Shown here in pieces: positions 5,202 through 5,202 of a stretch of 5,202 nucleotides of DNA. The stretch is from NCBI GenBank assembly GCA_024650095.1, contig JANKMV010000030.1, positions 6,941 to 12,142 on the forward strand, in the 5' to 3' direction. A program made the position numbers and the translations under genes. Position 1 is the stretch's first letter. The number at the start of each line of letters is the position of its first letter. Source of the stretch: Bacillota bacterium (GTDB lineage: Bacteria; Bacillota; Dethiobacteria; Dethiobacterales; Dethiobacteraceae). The notes beneath the pieces are model-generated. The model saw only the letters and a list, made by a program, of their open reading frames with translations, had not been told where the DNA came from and ran no database searches.

Positions 5202-5202
5202 C

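Noticed and set aside
1..5202. CRISPR arrays, tRNA/rRNA genes, insertion sequences, prophage or defence genes
   Set aside because: I saw no direct-repeat array, RNA-gene signature, transposase motif or terminal inverted repeats. The window is fully explained by the two operons.

Overview
The window holds two divergent gene groups separated by a roughly 220-bp intergenic region. The likely source is a strict or facultative anaerobe of the Firmicutes type (Clostridia or Negativicutes). I infer this from the ferredoxin-thioredoxin-reductase-like and Rieske redox proteins, a TupA made as a lipoprotein (lipobox LVSC), a complete tungstate transporter, strong AGGAGG-type ribosome binding sites and AT-rich intergenic DNA. 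No rRNA or other taxonomic marker is present, so the assignment is only an inference.

Left part (37-941, minus strand): a tight three-gene operon, read right to left. It encodes a Rieske [2Fe-2S] protein, a small glutaredoxin/NrdH-like protein (CFHC active site) and a protein of the ferredoxin-thioredoxin reductase catalytic-subunit family. The gaps are 2 and 3 nt. Together they look like a self-contained thiol/electron-transfer module.

Right part (1165-5201, plus strand): a tungstate system. First comes a 357-aa regulator with a ModE-type winged helix fused to a TupA-like solute-binding domain that has no signal peptide. Then tupA (lipoprotein binding protein), tupB (permease) and tupC (ATPase) follow, and finally a DUF218/YdcF-SanA-like membrane-anchored protein 36 nt downstream of tupC. 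The tupA promoter has consensus -35 and -10 boxes. A perfect 10+10-bp inverted repeat (AATCGTTATG / CATAACGATT) starts inside the -10 box and covers the predicted start site. It keeps the ATCG..CGAT spacing of the E. coli ModE box.

The simplest reading is a closed loop. TupABC imports tungstate; the cytoplasmic ModE-TupA fusion binds it with a relative of the same binding protein, occupies the operator and shuts off tupABC. This fusion sensor, with its target operator beside it, is the most interesting element of the window. The missing TTTS oxyanion loop in the sensor domain and the CWC motif in the FTR-like protein are second-tier oddities.
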